DNA of 64,000 nt from Paraburkholderia elongata (lineage in GTDB: Bacteria; Pseudomonadota; Gammaproteobacteria; Burkholderiales; Burkholderiaceae), in the NCBI RefSeq assembly GCF_013177735.1, contig NZ_WOEZ01000112.1:1-64000 (forward strand), read 5' to 3'. Shown in pieces: positions 35,649 to 45,058 of the stretch (position 1 is the first letter of the stretch; every line of letters starts with the position of its first letter). The position numbers and the translations under genes are program-made. Below the pieces are notes generated by a model. It was given only the letters and a program-made list of their open reading frames with translations. It was not told where the DNA came from and did no database searches.

Positions 35649-36568
35649 TGGTTTTTTTGCCTGCGCGGCGCCAGGTGGGGTTTGGGGCCTTGCAGGCAGG
35701 GGCTTTTCTTGGTTTGGTTGTCTTCGCGGCGTTTTTTGTCTGTTTGCCTGCGGCGTTGGCCTTTCCTTGATCTGACTTTTTAACCTTTCCTTGATCTGAC
35801 TTTTTGGCCTTTCCTTGATTTGATATTGGTCTATTAGCGTTCGCCCCTGTGCGGGGCAGGCACTTACTTTCTTTGCCGCCGCAAAGAAAGTAAGCAAAGA
35901 AAGCGGCTCCAACCGCTAATTCTTAAGCGGGTCCCCTGGCTTGGAGGGGGTAGTGGTGCATCTGGAATCCGTGCTCTCGCACATTCGACGTTAGTGACAA
36001 AGAACTCATCAGCTCCCACTCCGCACTGCGTGCGTCGCGGATGGGTCTGCCAGGGAAACCTGGGGCTTCGTTTTTTGCGCAGCGGGGGTTATCGGTTTCG
36101 CCGCTGCAAGCTCTAACAATAAATCACACTCGCAATCAACTTCACGTCGTCGGTGCCTGGTAGACCGCCGGTTCACAAGAACAGCGCACGGTTTATGAAG
36201 CACTCTTCGGCGCGCGCAGCGACGCTGGAAATATGACTGCCTTGTCACCGGCGCGGAGTGTGCGAGAACACAGATTCCAGATGCACCACTACCCCCTCCA
36301 AGCCAGGGGACCCGCTTAAGAATTAGCGGTTGGAGCCGCTTTCTTTGCTTACTTTCTTTGCGGCGGCAAAGAAAGTAAGTGCCAGCCCCGCACAGGGGCG
36401 ACGCTAATAGACCAATAAGAATTCAAGGAAAGGCCAATGCCGCAGGCAAACAGACAAAAAGCGCCGCGCAGGCAGAAAAACCCAAATAAAGACCACCGCC
36501 GCAGGCAAACAAACAATGCCGCCGCCAAAGGCAAAAAAGCCCCCTTAACACTAACTGGAGTTTGAATC
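35649..36568. repeat. Large imperfect inverted repeat element with tandem repeats
   Basis: A 920-base gene-free stretch. Left arm 35825-35983 and right arm 36259-36417 are reverse complements over about 159 bases with few mismatches, including the inner palindrome cttactttctttgccgcc. Shorter inverted matches extend outward (35722-35775 with 36424-36470). The left side also holds three 24-base tandem units (35758-35829; ctttccttgatctgac). The centre, 36000-36250, has no recognisable gene; its 79-codon ORF is Arg-rich. The arms resemble the dispersed repeat seen in many Burkholderia genomes. Confidence 0.8.
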
Positions 36569-37525
36569 GTGATTGACAGAATAACTGCAATGCGGACATT
36601 CATCCGAATCGTGGACACAAACAGCTTCACCCGCGCAGCGGAGTCACTAAACATCCCGCGCGCGACAGCGACAACCATCGTCCAGAACCTGGAAGCCCTG
36701 CTAGGCACCGCCCTCTTAACCCGCACGACGCGGCGCCTGAGCATCACGCCGGAAGGCACGGCCTACTACGAGCGCTGCGCGCAAATCCTCGCCGACATCG
36801 ACGAAATGGAAGCCAGCCTCCGTCACTCAACGGATAACCTGACCGGCCGCCTGCGCATTGAAATGCCCGGCGCGGTAGCGAGCGCCATCGTCCTGCCGGC
36901 ACTGGACGAGTTCCACACCCGCTACCCGAACCTCGATCTGGCTATCGGCGTCAGCAATCGGACAGTCGACCTGATCTCGGAAGCCATCGACTGCAGTATC
37001 CAGCTAGGCGAATTGCCGGACTCAAATCTGATCGCGCGGCAATTAGGCACCCTCGAGCACGTGACATGCGCAAGCCCGGCCTACCTGGCACGCCACGGCA
37101 CGCCCGGCGACCTCGACGATCTGCGCGGACACGCCGCTGTAAATTGCATGTCGCCGCATAACGGCCGCGAAGTCGACTTCGACTTTGAAGTGGACGGCGA
37201 AGCGCAAAACGTCAAGGTCAAAGGCTTCGTTAAAGTCAGCGACGAGCAGGCTTATCTCACCTGCGGATTGCAAGGCCTGGGGCTGATCCAACCGGCGCGG
37301 ATCGCCGCGCAGCCCTACCTCGATTCGGGACTGTTGCGCGAAGTGCTGCCGCAATGGAAACCCGTGCCGATGCCGGTCTCGGTCGCGTATGTGAAGAACC
37401 GCCGGGTGTCGCCACGCGTGCGGGCCTTCGTCGACTGGCTCGCGGAATTGTTCGAGCAAGCCGAACACGTCGATCAGGACCTGTCGCGCGTCCGTCAACT
37501 GCTGCGTGGCCTGCATCCCGCCTAA
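36569..37525 (+). CDS. LysR-family transcriptional regulator
   Basis: 318 residues from a GTG start (VIDRITAMRTFIRIVDTNSF) with TGGAG eight bases upstream. The helix-turn-helix reads SFTRAAESLNIPRATATTIV then QNLEALLGTALLTRTTRRLS; the effector domain follows (LTGRLRIEMPGAVASAIVLP). This is the CrgA/AaeR-like subgroup with the MxxFxxVVxxxSFxxAA opening. Its gene lies between the large inverted repeat and a nucleoside hydrolase relic, so its target is not evident. A small stem (cccgcc-taa-ggcggg-ttt) spans the stop codon and could end the message. Confidence 0.92.
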   Translation: MIDRITAMRTFIRIVDTNSFTRAAESLNIPRATATTIVQNLEALLGTALLTRTTRRLSITPEGTAYYERCAQILADIDEMEASLRHSTDNLTGRLRIEMPGAVASAIVLPALDEFHTRYPNLDLAIGVSNRTVDLISEAIDCSIQLGELPDSNLIARQLGTLEHVTCASPAYLARHGTPGDLDDLRGHAAVNCMSPHNGREVDFDFEVDGEAQNVKVKGFVKVSDEQAYLTCGLQGLGLIQPARIAAQPYLDSGLLREVLPQWKPVPMPVSVAYVKNRRVSPRVRAFVDWLAELFEQAEHVDQDLSRVRQLLRGLHPA

Positions 37526-37562
37526 GGCGGGTTTCATGCAGGCCCGCAACACCCCAGAGGCG

Positions 37563-37955
37563 TTAGTTCGGTAGTGTCACCGGACGCGTCCGCAGATCAA
37601 CGTAAAAATTGAAAAAAACCGGATTGTCGAAGCGTTTGACGATCGTCATCTTCCGCAAACCCGCTGGCGGCGAACTGGTGTAACCGGTCGACTTGCCATC
37701 ATTGGCGCCGAAGCTCATATCCACGTCCACCCATCCATCCACAGTCTGCGTCGCAAACGACGGATGCATCAAATATGCGAGCGTCAGCGTGTCCCAGATG
37801 TTCGTGGTGTAGTTCTGATTGGGTTCAAAACCGTTCTTGCCGTCGAAACCATAGCCGTTCAACGTCTTGAACAGTTGCGTGATGATGGTCTGTTTCGTCG
37901 GATCATGCGCGACACGGTCAGCCGCACGGACCACACGCCTGATTGCCGCGCGTCA
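37563..37955 (-). pseudogene. C-terminal relic of a nucleoside hydrolase-like protein
   Basis: About 123 codons reading QLFKTLNGYGFDGKNGFEPN, then YTTNIWDTLTLAYLMHPSFA, then VDGWVDVDMSFGANDGKSTG and a KMTIVKRFDNPVFFNFYVDL end. WDTLTLAYLMHPSF resembles the late segment of IunH-type nucleoside hydrolases, which split nucleosides into base and ribose. The frame closes upstream at a TGA near 37955, without a ribosome site or the N-terminal calcium motif DxDxxxDD, so at least half the gene is gone. Confidence 0.5.
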
Positions 37956-37981
37956 CGAGGACACGCGGTACATGCCTGAAC

Positions 37982-38926
37982 TTAGGGCTGGCGCGCCTGG
38001 GGCGCCGCCCCCGGACAAGCGGGGTCTTTACCCCAATGTCCGTCGCACACGCGCCAGCGGCACAACTGGTCTTCGAAGAAGCCGCGTTGTCCACACTCTT
38101 TCACGCGTTCGGCCAGCTTGGCGTTCCCAGTGGTAGCCGAAGCACTGACCTTCGTAGCCGTGTTGCCGTCGGCCGCTTTCGCATCGGCCGGTTTGGTCCG
38201 TGCCACGAGCGCAGCTAATAGATCGGCATCCGAATCATCTTTCGAAGCATTACCGGCCGCGCGCGGTTTCTTCGTTTGAGCGACCGCGGTCGGCGCGCTC
38301 GCGTGATGACTGCTTGCGGTCGTGCTTTCCTTCTTGCCGTGGGCCGCCGTCTCGTGTTTCGCATTGCTGGCGACAGCCTTTGAGCTCTTATCGTGCTTTG
38401 CCGCCGGCACTGTGACTGCCGACGCGGCCGTTGCGGACGCAACCGGTGTAGACGCGTTGCTCGGCTCAGCGCCAGCGGCGAGCGCGCGCGATAAGCGGCT
38501 CTCATCGCCGCTTGCGGACGCACCCGCGGATGCCGCTGGCGCCTTGCTGTCGCTATCGTCCGCAACGATCGTGGCCGCTTGCGACGACGCTGCCGCCGGG
38601 GCCTCCGCTTTCGCGGTGACCTGCGGCGCACCGCTGGCGGCGGACGCCGGCACGGCAGCTTTCTCGGCGTTGGCGGGCGCGGCTGAAGCCAACGACCCCG
38701 TCTGCGCACGCTGCTGCATATGCCACGCGCCCCAACCGCCGGCCGCGATCACCAGCAAGGCGACCAGCACGAGCGGCGCTTTAGACCGGCGTGGTTTATC
38801 GGTAGGCGGCGCGACGCGGCCTTCCAGGTTCGCAAGAATTCGCGAACCATTGGCGTCAGCGCCTTTAGCCTTATCGGATAACAGGCTAGGTGGGGCTTTG
38901 GAATTCGAACTTTCCGGCGCACTCAT
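37982..38926 (-). CDS. Ala/Ser-rich single-pass membrane protein next to the T6SS cluster
   Basis: 314 residues. One membrane helix at about 50-68 (APLVLVALLVIAAGGWGAWHM) follows a short cytoplasmic part; about 210 residues of low-complexity Ala, Ser, Thr, Lys and Pro come next. A conserved-looking C-terminal tail has four Cys (KECGQRGFFEDQLCRWRVC, DGHWGKDPACP). The shape suggests an inner-membrane protein spanning the periplasm, perhaps contacting peptidoglycan. It is divergent from the tagX-like gene, so a link with secretion is possible but unproved. I do not recognise a named family. Confidence 0.7.
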   Translation of the reverse strand: MSAPESSNSKAPPSLLSDKAKGADANGSRILANLEGRVAPPTDKPRRSKAPLVLVALLVIAAGGWGAWHMQQRAQTGSLASAAPANAEKAAVPASAASGAPQVTAKAEAPAAASSQAATIVADDSDSKAPAASAGASASGDESRLSRALAAGAEPSNASTPVASATAASAVTVPAAKHDKSSKAVASNAKHETAAHGKKESTTASSHHASAPTAVAQTKKPRAAGNASKDDSDADLLAALVARTKPADAKAADGNTATKVSASATTGNAKLAERVKECGQRGFFEDQLCRWRVCDGHWGKDPACPGAAPQARQP

Positions 38927-39051
38927 TCACTGTCTCATTGAATCCTAGATTATTTCGCCGTGATAATACCGTTCCGGCTCCTCTCCGAGCAGGCCTGATT
39001 CTAAGAGCAAGCATTGCAAAATACAATTGTTTCCAATTTCCGGGGTCGACT

Positions 39052-39897
39052 TTGATTGCCGTAGTACTTCTCGCCTATTTCGCCATCGCCGTTGTGATCG
39101 CCGCAATGCTGCTATTGCCGGCGGTACGCGCCTCTTTATTAGGCGCCGCACTCGCCATTCATGGCCGCGTTATGCGTGGAGCATCGCAAGGTGCATCACG
39201 TGCTCGTGGTCAATTATTGCGCTCGGCAAAAATTTCGCAATCGACCGCAGTCGATATGCAAAAGTTACTGGCAAAGCGGCGCTTGCTGATTTTTACCACC
39301 ACAGGTATTCTTGCGACGCCGCCATTGGTGGCATTGGCTTTACGCGGCCGGCAATTATTCCAATTCGATGACACTGCACGGGTACCGGACGAGAAAATTG
39401 CCGCGTTATTGAATGGCGAACAGCTCGTGCCCCCGCCGCCGCTGCCGCCCGAGGTATTTGCAACGCAGGAAGTGGAGCAGATTCGGCCCGCATTGAAAGA
39501 CGCGAGCCGCGACTGGAATTTGCTCGACGCTGATTTCAGAACACGTCTATTGCTCGTGTACAAAATCATGCACGAGCAATACGGGTATGAAATGGCATTG
39601 CTGGAAGGTTATCGCAGTCCGGAGCGGCAAAACCGCCTGGCGCAAATGGGGGGCAACGTCACCAATGCTGCAGCGTTTCAGAGTTATCACCAATACGGTC
39701 TTGCCGCAGACAATGCGTTTTTGCGCGACGGCAAGCTCGTCATTTCAGAAAAAGATCCCTGGGCCATGCGAGGCTATCAGTTATACGGACAGACGGCCGA
39801 ACAGGTCGGCCTGACGTGGGGTGGCCGCTGGAAAATGATGGATCTCGGGCACGTTGAATATCACAAACCCGGCTTCGTCCTGGGGCGCGGTCATTAA
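39052..39897 (+). CDS. tagX: M15-type peptidoglycan peptidase, TagX-like
   Basis: 281 residues if read from the TTG at 39052 (LIAVVLLAYFAIAVVIAAML), since no ATG fits the membrane anchor; GGGG lies upstream. After the first helix and a second at about 82-97, the C-terminal domain shows the VanY/M15 zinc signature SYHQYGLAADNAF (SxHxxGxAxD) and LGHVEYH for the third ligand. Such enzymes cut peptide stems, and TagX in other T6SS clusters opens the wall for assembly. It lies directly before tssM in the same direction, which supports that role. The start is uncertain. Confidence 0.8.
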   Translation: MIAVVLLAYFAIAVVIAAMLLLPAVRASLLGAALAIHGRVMRGASQGASRARGQLLRSAKISQSTAVDMQKLLAKRRLLIFTTTGILATPPLVALALRGRQLFQFDDTARVPDEKIAALLNGEQLVPPPPLPPEVFATQEVEQIRPALKDASRDWNLLDADFRTRLLLVYKIMHEQYGYEMALLEGYRSPERQNRLAQMGGNVTNAAAFQSYHQYGLAADNAFLRDGKLVISEKDPWAMRGYQLYGQTAEQVGLTWGGRWKMMDLGHVEYHKPGFVLGRGH

Positions 39898-40165
39898 GGC
39901 AAAGCGGGCAATAAAGAGGTTGCAATGGGGCGTTCAATCAATTTTTCTGGCAAAAGTCGGCAATGCCGCATGCATAACGGCATTCGTCCAATCGCCATCG
40001 GCGGGACACTTTATGGCGGATTTAACAATCCGGCCGCATTCATCTTCGCCTGAATATGCTTTCGTTTTGTTTTAAACGCGAGCGCCGGCAGACTTTGCCC
40101 GCGCTCGCGCCATGCTGTTTGCCACACACGCACCACAACACACATCACCAAGACCTGAACGGCTT

Positions 40166-43100
40166 ATGCGACGCATTCTTAACGTGTTGACCCACACACG
40201 CACGCTCTCGATCATCGGCTTGCTCGCGCTCGCTGCTGTTTTATTCATCGGCGCCGATACCTTGCAGATCGACCTGATGTGGCCGGCCGTCGTTCTCGGC
40301 GCGGTGATCGCGCTATGGCTGCTGGTCTGGGTGGTGCGCCGCCTGCGCGCGCGGCGCGCGAACGACAAGCTCGGCGAAATGCTCGAGCAACAGGCCGAAA
40401 AGCAGACCGAAACCGGCCCCGCGCCGACGCCCGCACGCCAGGCAGAACTCGACGTGCTGCGTACGCGCCTCGTCGATGCGGTGAAGACGATCAAGACCTC
40501 GAAGATCGGTCAGATGTCCGGCGGCTCGGCGCTGTATGAATTGCCCTGGTACATCGTGATCGGCAACCCGGCCGCAGGCAAGAGCAGCGCCGTGTTGAAT
40601 TCCGGCCTGCAATTTCCTTTCGCCGACAAGAACAATGCGGTGATTCACGGCATCGGCGGCACGCGGAATTGCGACTGGTTCTTCACAACTGAAGGCATTC
40701 TGCTCGACACCGCTGGCCGCTACTCCGTGCACGAAGAGGACCGCACCGAATGGCTCGGCTTCCTCGGCCTGCTCAAGCACTTCCGGCCGAAGGCGCCGAT
40801 CAACGGCATCATCGTGACGGCGAGTATTGCCGAGTTGACCTGCAGCAAGCCCGAGTTCGCGATCAATCTCGCGAAGAATCTGCGCCAGCGCGTGCAGGAG
40901 TTGACCGAGAAGCTCGAAGTGTTCGCGCCGGTGTACGTGATGTTCACCAAGGCCGACCTGATCACGGGTTTCACCGAATTTTTCAGCGGCAGCGACCGTC
41001 ACGAATATGACCGCGTGTGGGGCGCCACCCTGCCCTACGAGCCGGACGAGAAGCGCGACGTAGTGGGTCTGTTCGACGAGCATTTTGAAGAGCTCTATGA
41101 CGGCCTGAAAGAAATCAGCGTCGCGCAGATGTCGATCAGCCGCGGCAACAAGCTCTCGCCGGGTCAGTTGAGTTTCCCGCTCGAATTCTCGGCGATCAAG
41201 CCCGCGTTGCGCGCCTTCCTCGCCACGCTGTTCGAAACCAATCCGTTCCAGCACAAGCCGATTTTCCGCGGCTTCTACTTCACGAGCGCGTTGCAGGAAG
41301 GCGAAACCAACAGCGCCGCCGCCACGCGCATCGCCAACCGCTTCGGCCTCTCCGCGGACAGCCTGCCCAAGCCGCATAGCGCGTTCTCGAAGAACGGCTT
41401 CTTCCTGCGCGATTTGTTCTCCAAAGTGATCTTCGCCGACCGGCAGACCGTCAAGCAGTTCGCCAGCCCCGCCAAGACGCGCATGCGTTATGCCACGTTC
41501 TTCGGCTTTGTCGCGGTGCTCGCGTTGGCGCTCGGCGGCTGGACGTGGTCGACGATCGGCAATCAGCAGCTCGCCGACAATGTCAAGGCCGACCTCGACA
41601 ACGTGGTACGCCTGCAGCAGAACCGCAACGACCTGCAATCGCGTTTGCAGGCCATGGACATTCTGGAAGACCGCATCGACCAGCTCGAACAATTCCGCCG
41701 CGACAAGCCGCTGGCGGTGTCGCTCGGGCTGTATCAGGGCGACCGCCTCGAACAGCACTTGCTCACCGAGTATTACAACGGCGTGCGCCAGATCCTGCTT
41801 GACCCGGTCTCGCAGAATCTCGCGTCGTTCCTGAAGGACGTCAACGCGCACCCCGATCAGCTCGCACCGTTGAACCGCACGCCGGACGCCGCTGCGATTC
41901 CGGTGTCCGCGCACACGGCGATGGCGGCGAACAGCCAGGGCGGCCTGTATAGCGACGCGTCGCCGACCAACGTCGAAGACGCGTACAACGCGCTCAAGAC
42001 CTACCTGATGCTTAGCGACAAGCGTCACGTGGAAACCGCTCACCTGACCGATCAGGTCGCCCGCTTCTGGCGCGGCTGGCTCGAAACGAATCGCGGCAAC
42101 ATGCCCCGCGACGAGTTGATCCGCAGCGCCGAGCGCATGATCACCTTCTATCTGTCGCGCGTGTCCGACAACGACTGGCCGATGATCGACCAGAACCTCG
42201 GTCTCGTCGACCAGACCCGTGAAAACCTGCGCCGCGTGGTGCGCGGCATGCCGGCCCGCCAGCGCGTCTATGAGGAAATCAAGGCGCGTGCGTCGACCCG
42301 TTTCGCGCCGATGACGATCGCGCGCATCGTCGGCGAAAACAATACGGCGCTGGTGGCCGGCAGCTACGCGATCCCCGGCACCTTCACGCGTGAAGCGTGG
42401 TTCCAGTATGTGCAGCCGGCGATTCGCGATGCCGCCACGAAGGAATTGCAAGCAAAAGACTGGGTGCTCAACACCTCCGCGCATGACGACCTGACGCTGG
42501 AAGGCAGCCCCGAGCAGATCCAGAAAGCGCTCGTCGCGATGTACAAAACGGAGTACGCGATGCACTGGCAGAAGTTCATGCAAGGCATTGCCGTGCAAAG
42601 CTTCGGCAGCTTCGGTCAGGCCGTGGATGCGATGAACCGTCTTGGCGATCCGCAGGATTCGCCGATCCGCAAGGTCCTCGAAACCGCGTACGACCAGACC
42701 TCGTGGGACAACCCGTCGCTCTTCAACGCGAACCTGAAGCGCGCGCAAACCGGCGTGACCAGCTGGTTTAAGAACTGGTTCTCGCGTGCGCCGACCGGCC
42801 AGTTGAACGCCAACATCGACATCAACGGCAATCCGGTTGAAGTACCGATGGGGCCGATCGGCCAGGAGTTCTCGGCGCTGGGCCGCATCGTCGTCTCGGG
42901 CGACAACGGCTCGATGTTGAAGGGTTACATGGACACGCTCTCGAAGGTCCGTACGCGCTTTAACGTGATCAAGAACCAGGGCGATCCGGGACCGGGCGCG
43001 CGTCAGCTGATGCAGCAGACGCTCGACGGCAGCGGCTCCGAGTTGGCCGATTCGCTGAAGTACGTTGACGAACAGATGCTGACGGGCCTCACCGATTCGC

Positions 43101-44065
43101 AACGCAAGGCACTGCGCCCGCTGCTGGTGCGTCCGCTGATGGCGGCGTATGCGGTGGTGATCCAGCCGGCCAGCGTCGAAGTCAACAAGGTGTGGAACGC
43201 GCAGGTCTATCAGACCTTCCAGGGCTCGCTCGCGAACAAGTATCCGTTTGCAAGCGATGCGAAGGTCGAAGCCGGCGCCGGTGAAATCGCCCAGGTGTTC
43301 GGGCCGGACGGCGCGATCGCCAAGTTCGTCGGCACCACGCTCGGGCCGCTCGCGGTACGCCGCGGCGACACGCTGACCTCGCGCACATGGGGCGATATGG
43401 GTCTCGCGCTGACGCCCGACTTCACCAGCGGTTTCGCACGCTGGGTGGCGCCGCTTGCCGGCGGCGCAGCGAGCTCGTCGGGCCAAAGCTCGGCCGAACC
43501 GCAGACCGTGTTCCAGATCCTGCCGCAGCCGAGCAGCGGCACCACGGAATACACGCTCGCGATCGACGGCCAGCAAATGCGTTACCGCAATACACCACCG
43601 CAGTGGACCAACTTCGTATGGCCGAATCCGTCGGGCTCGCCTGGCGCGACGCTGAATGCCACGACCTTCGACGGCCGCACGCTGCAGCTGGTCAACGAGC
43701 CGGGCCGCTACGGCCTGGAGAAGCTGATCAACTCGGCACAGCGCAAGCGCCGTCCGGACGGCACCTTCGATCTGTCGTGGACGCAAGGCAACGTGACGGT
43801 GGCGGTCAGCATGCGCATCATCAGCACGTCGCAGGCCTCGGGCGGCAGCAGCGACGCGCCGCAACAGCAAAGCCTGCGCGGCTTGCGCCTGCCTTCCTCG
43901 GTGGCGGATGTGAGCGCAGCGGCGAATTCGGTCAATGCGACGGCCGCCGGTGGGACAGGACCAATAGGAACAGCGGGCTCCCCGCCTGCTGCCGCGCCGG
44001 CTTCGCCGGCGGCACGGCCGGCGACGGCCGCCGCCGCGGTTTCGAACACAGGGGGTGCGCAATGA
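40166..44065 (+). CDS. tssM: T6SS membrane-complex protein TssM (IcmF/VasK)
   Basis: 1299 residues from MRRILNVLTHTRTLSIIGLL; an upstream in-frame ATG exists. Two N-terminal membrane helices (about 10-55) precede a cytoplasmic NTPase domain with Walker A GNPAAGKSSAV at about 132 and the DTAGRY motif. A third helix (FFGFVAVLALALGGWTW, about 445) is followed by the long periplasmic IcmF/TssM C-terminal region. It makes the core of the trans-envelope channel with TssJ and TssL. Its TGA overlaps the ATG of tagF. The C-terminal 40 residues are Ala/Pro-rich. The ATPase motif looks intact. Confidence 0.95.
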   Translation: MRRILNVLTHTRTLSIIGLLALAAVLFIGADTLQIDLMWPAVVLGAVIALWLLVWVVRRLRARRANDKLGEMLEQQAEKQTETGPAPTPARQAELDVLRTRLVDAVKTIKTSKIGQMSGGSALYELPWYIVIGNPAAGKSSAVLNSGLQFPFADKNNAVIHGIGGTRNCDWFFTTEGILLDTAGRYSVHEEDRTEWLGFLGLLKHFRPKAPINGIIVTASIAELTCSKPEFAINLAKNLRQRVQELTEKLEVFAPVYVMFTKADLITGFTEFFSGSDRHEYDRVWGATLPYEPDEKRDVVGLFDEHFEELYDGLKEISVAQMSISRGNKLSPGQLSFPLEFSAIKPALRAFLATLFETNPFQHKPIFRGFYFTSALQEGETNSAAATRIANRFGLSADSLPKPHSAFSKNGFFLRDLFSKVIFADRQTVKQFASPAKTRMRYATFFGFVAVLALALGGWTWSTIGNQQLADNVKADLDNVVRLQQNRNDLQSRLQAMDILEDRIDQLEQFRRDKPLAVSLGLYQGDRLEQHLLTEYYNGVRQILLDPVSQNLASFLKDVNAHPDQLAPLNRTPDAAAIPVSAHTAMAANSQGGLYSDASPTNVEDAYNALKTYLMLSDKRHVETAHLTDQVARFWRGWLETNRGNMPRDELIRSAERMITFYLSRVSDNDWPMIDQNLGLVDQTRENLRRVVRGMPARQRVYEEIKARASTRFAPMTIARIVGENNTALVAGSYAIPGTFTREAWFQYVQPAIRDAATKELQAKDWVLNTSAHDDLTLEGSPEQIQKALVAMYKTEYAMHWQKFMQGIAVQSFGSFGQAVDAMNRLGDPQDSPIRKVLETAYDQTSWDNPSLFNANLKRAQTGVTSWFKNWFSRAPTGQLNANIDINGNPVEVPMGPIGQEFSALGRIVVSGDNGSMLKGYMDTLSKVRTRFNVIKNQGDPGPGARQLMQQTLDGSGSELADSLKYVDEQMLTGLTDSQRKALRPLLVRPLMAAYAVVIQPASVEVNKVWNAQVYQTFQGSLANKYPFASDAKVEAGAGEIAQVFGPDGAIAKFVGTTLGPLAVRRGDTLTSRTWGDMGLALTPDFTSGFARWVAPLAGGAASSSGQSSAEPQTVFQILPQPSSGTTEYTLAIDGQQMRYRNTPPQWTNFVWPNPSGSPGATLNATTFDGRTLQLVNEPGRYGLEKLINSAQRKRRPDGTFDLSWTQGNVTVAVSMRIISTSQASGGSSDAPQQQSLRGLRLPSSVADVSAAANSVNATAAGGTGPIGTAGSPPAAAPASPAARPATAAAAVSNTGGAQ

Positions 44066-45054
44066 CGCAAACCGTGCAGGCGCAAATCGCCTACTTCGGC
44101 AAGATTCCGTCGCGCGGCGACTTTGTCAAAAGCGCGCATAACCCGCAACTGCTGGCCACGCTCGACCGCTGGATCGCCGAGGCCATGGAGTTGCTCACCG
44201 AGGATCCGCGCTGGAAGATCGTCTACGAAAACGCCAAGCCGATGCACTTCGCGTTCCTCGGTTCGCGCAGCAAGCTGGCGATTGCCGGGCATATGGTGGC
44301 AAGCCAGGATCAATCGTCTCGACGCTTTCCGTTTCTTGCCGCCACCGCGTTGGAAGTTGAAAAACCGCTGACGTTCCTGGCGCATAGTCCGCTAGCCTTT
44401 GCGCGCCTGTGGTCGCGCATCGCCTCGCAGATGAAGCCGCTGCTCGGCGTGAGCGAGCAGGCTGGTGCGCTACAAGCGCTCGGCGAAACCCAAGTGCCGA
44501 TCGAAATCGGCGGTGGCCCGGGCAATCCGCACGACGGCACCTTCAACGACTTCGTCGAGCACCAGACACTCTCCGGCCTCGAACAGATGCTGCTTGCGAG
44601 CGGCCATCCGGTGCGCTTGCGCGGGGCCATGCTGGCGCTCGGTTCGCTGCTGCGTCCGGTGATGCAAAGCGGTTCATCGCATCTCGAACGCGGGCTGACA
44701 TTGCCGCTGCCGAACGACCCGTTCTATCGCTCGCTAGTCGCCGCCTTCTGGCTCGAACTGATCGCACCGTTCGTCTCGCAGGCCGATTTCGAACTGGCGA
44801 TTTTTATCGGCACGATTGCCGAGCGCGAACGGCTCATCATCGGCTTTAACGGCGCCTCGGCCAAAACGCTGCATAGCGTGGTCGATCCGCAGGCGTACGC
44901 GGCACATAACATCGATATCGACGATCCCGAGTGGATCGACGAACACGCACAAAACGACCATGGCATCAGCAAGCTCGTCAGCTACCTCGACCAACCGCAA
45001 CTGTCGTTGCGTGTCAGCATCGACACGTTCCGCGAAGCATTCACGGGAGCGTGA
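44062..45054 (+). CDS. tagF: T6SS regulator TagF
   Basis: 330 residues, MTQTVQAQIAYFGKIPSRGD then FVKSAHNPQLLATLDRWIAE, the TagF (ImpM) domain pattern with the constant GKIPSRGDF. TagF proteins are post-translational repressors of T6SS firing in Pseudomonas, working against the Fha/PpkA threonine-phosphorylation route. No fha, ppkA or pppA gene is in this window, so its partner must lie elsewhere or it acts alone. It overlaps tssM by four bases and is followed four bases later by the OmpA-like gene. Confidence 0.9.
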   Translation: MTQTVQAQIAYFGKIPSRGDFVKSAHNPQLLATLDRWIAEAMELLTEDPRWKIVYENAKPMHFAFLGSRSKLAIAGHMVASQDQSSRRFPFLAATALEVEKPLTFLAHSPLAFARLWSRIASQMKPLLGVSEQAGALQALGETQVPIEIGGGPGNPHDGTFNDFVEHQTLSGLEQMLLASGHPVRLRGAMLALGSLLRPVMQSGSSHLERGLTLPLPNDPFYRSLVAAFWLELIAPFVSQADFELAIFIGTIAERERLIIGFNGASAKTLHSVVDPQAYAAHNIDIDDPEWIDEHAQNDHGISKLVSYLDQPQLSLRVSIDTFREAFTGA

Positions 45055-45058
45055 CACG

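Noticed and set aside
36009..36248. A 79-codon ORF in the centre of the large inverted repeat
   Set aside because: Composition is Arg-rich, no ribosome site or family pattern is seen, and it runs into repeat sequence.
40313..44062. A 1249-codon open frame antisense to tssM
   Set aside because: It mirrors tssM exactly, has Arg/His-rich composition, no domain pattern and no ribosome site. High-GC genes commonly leave such frames open on the other strand.
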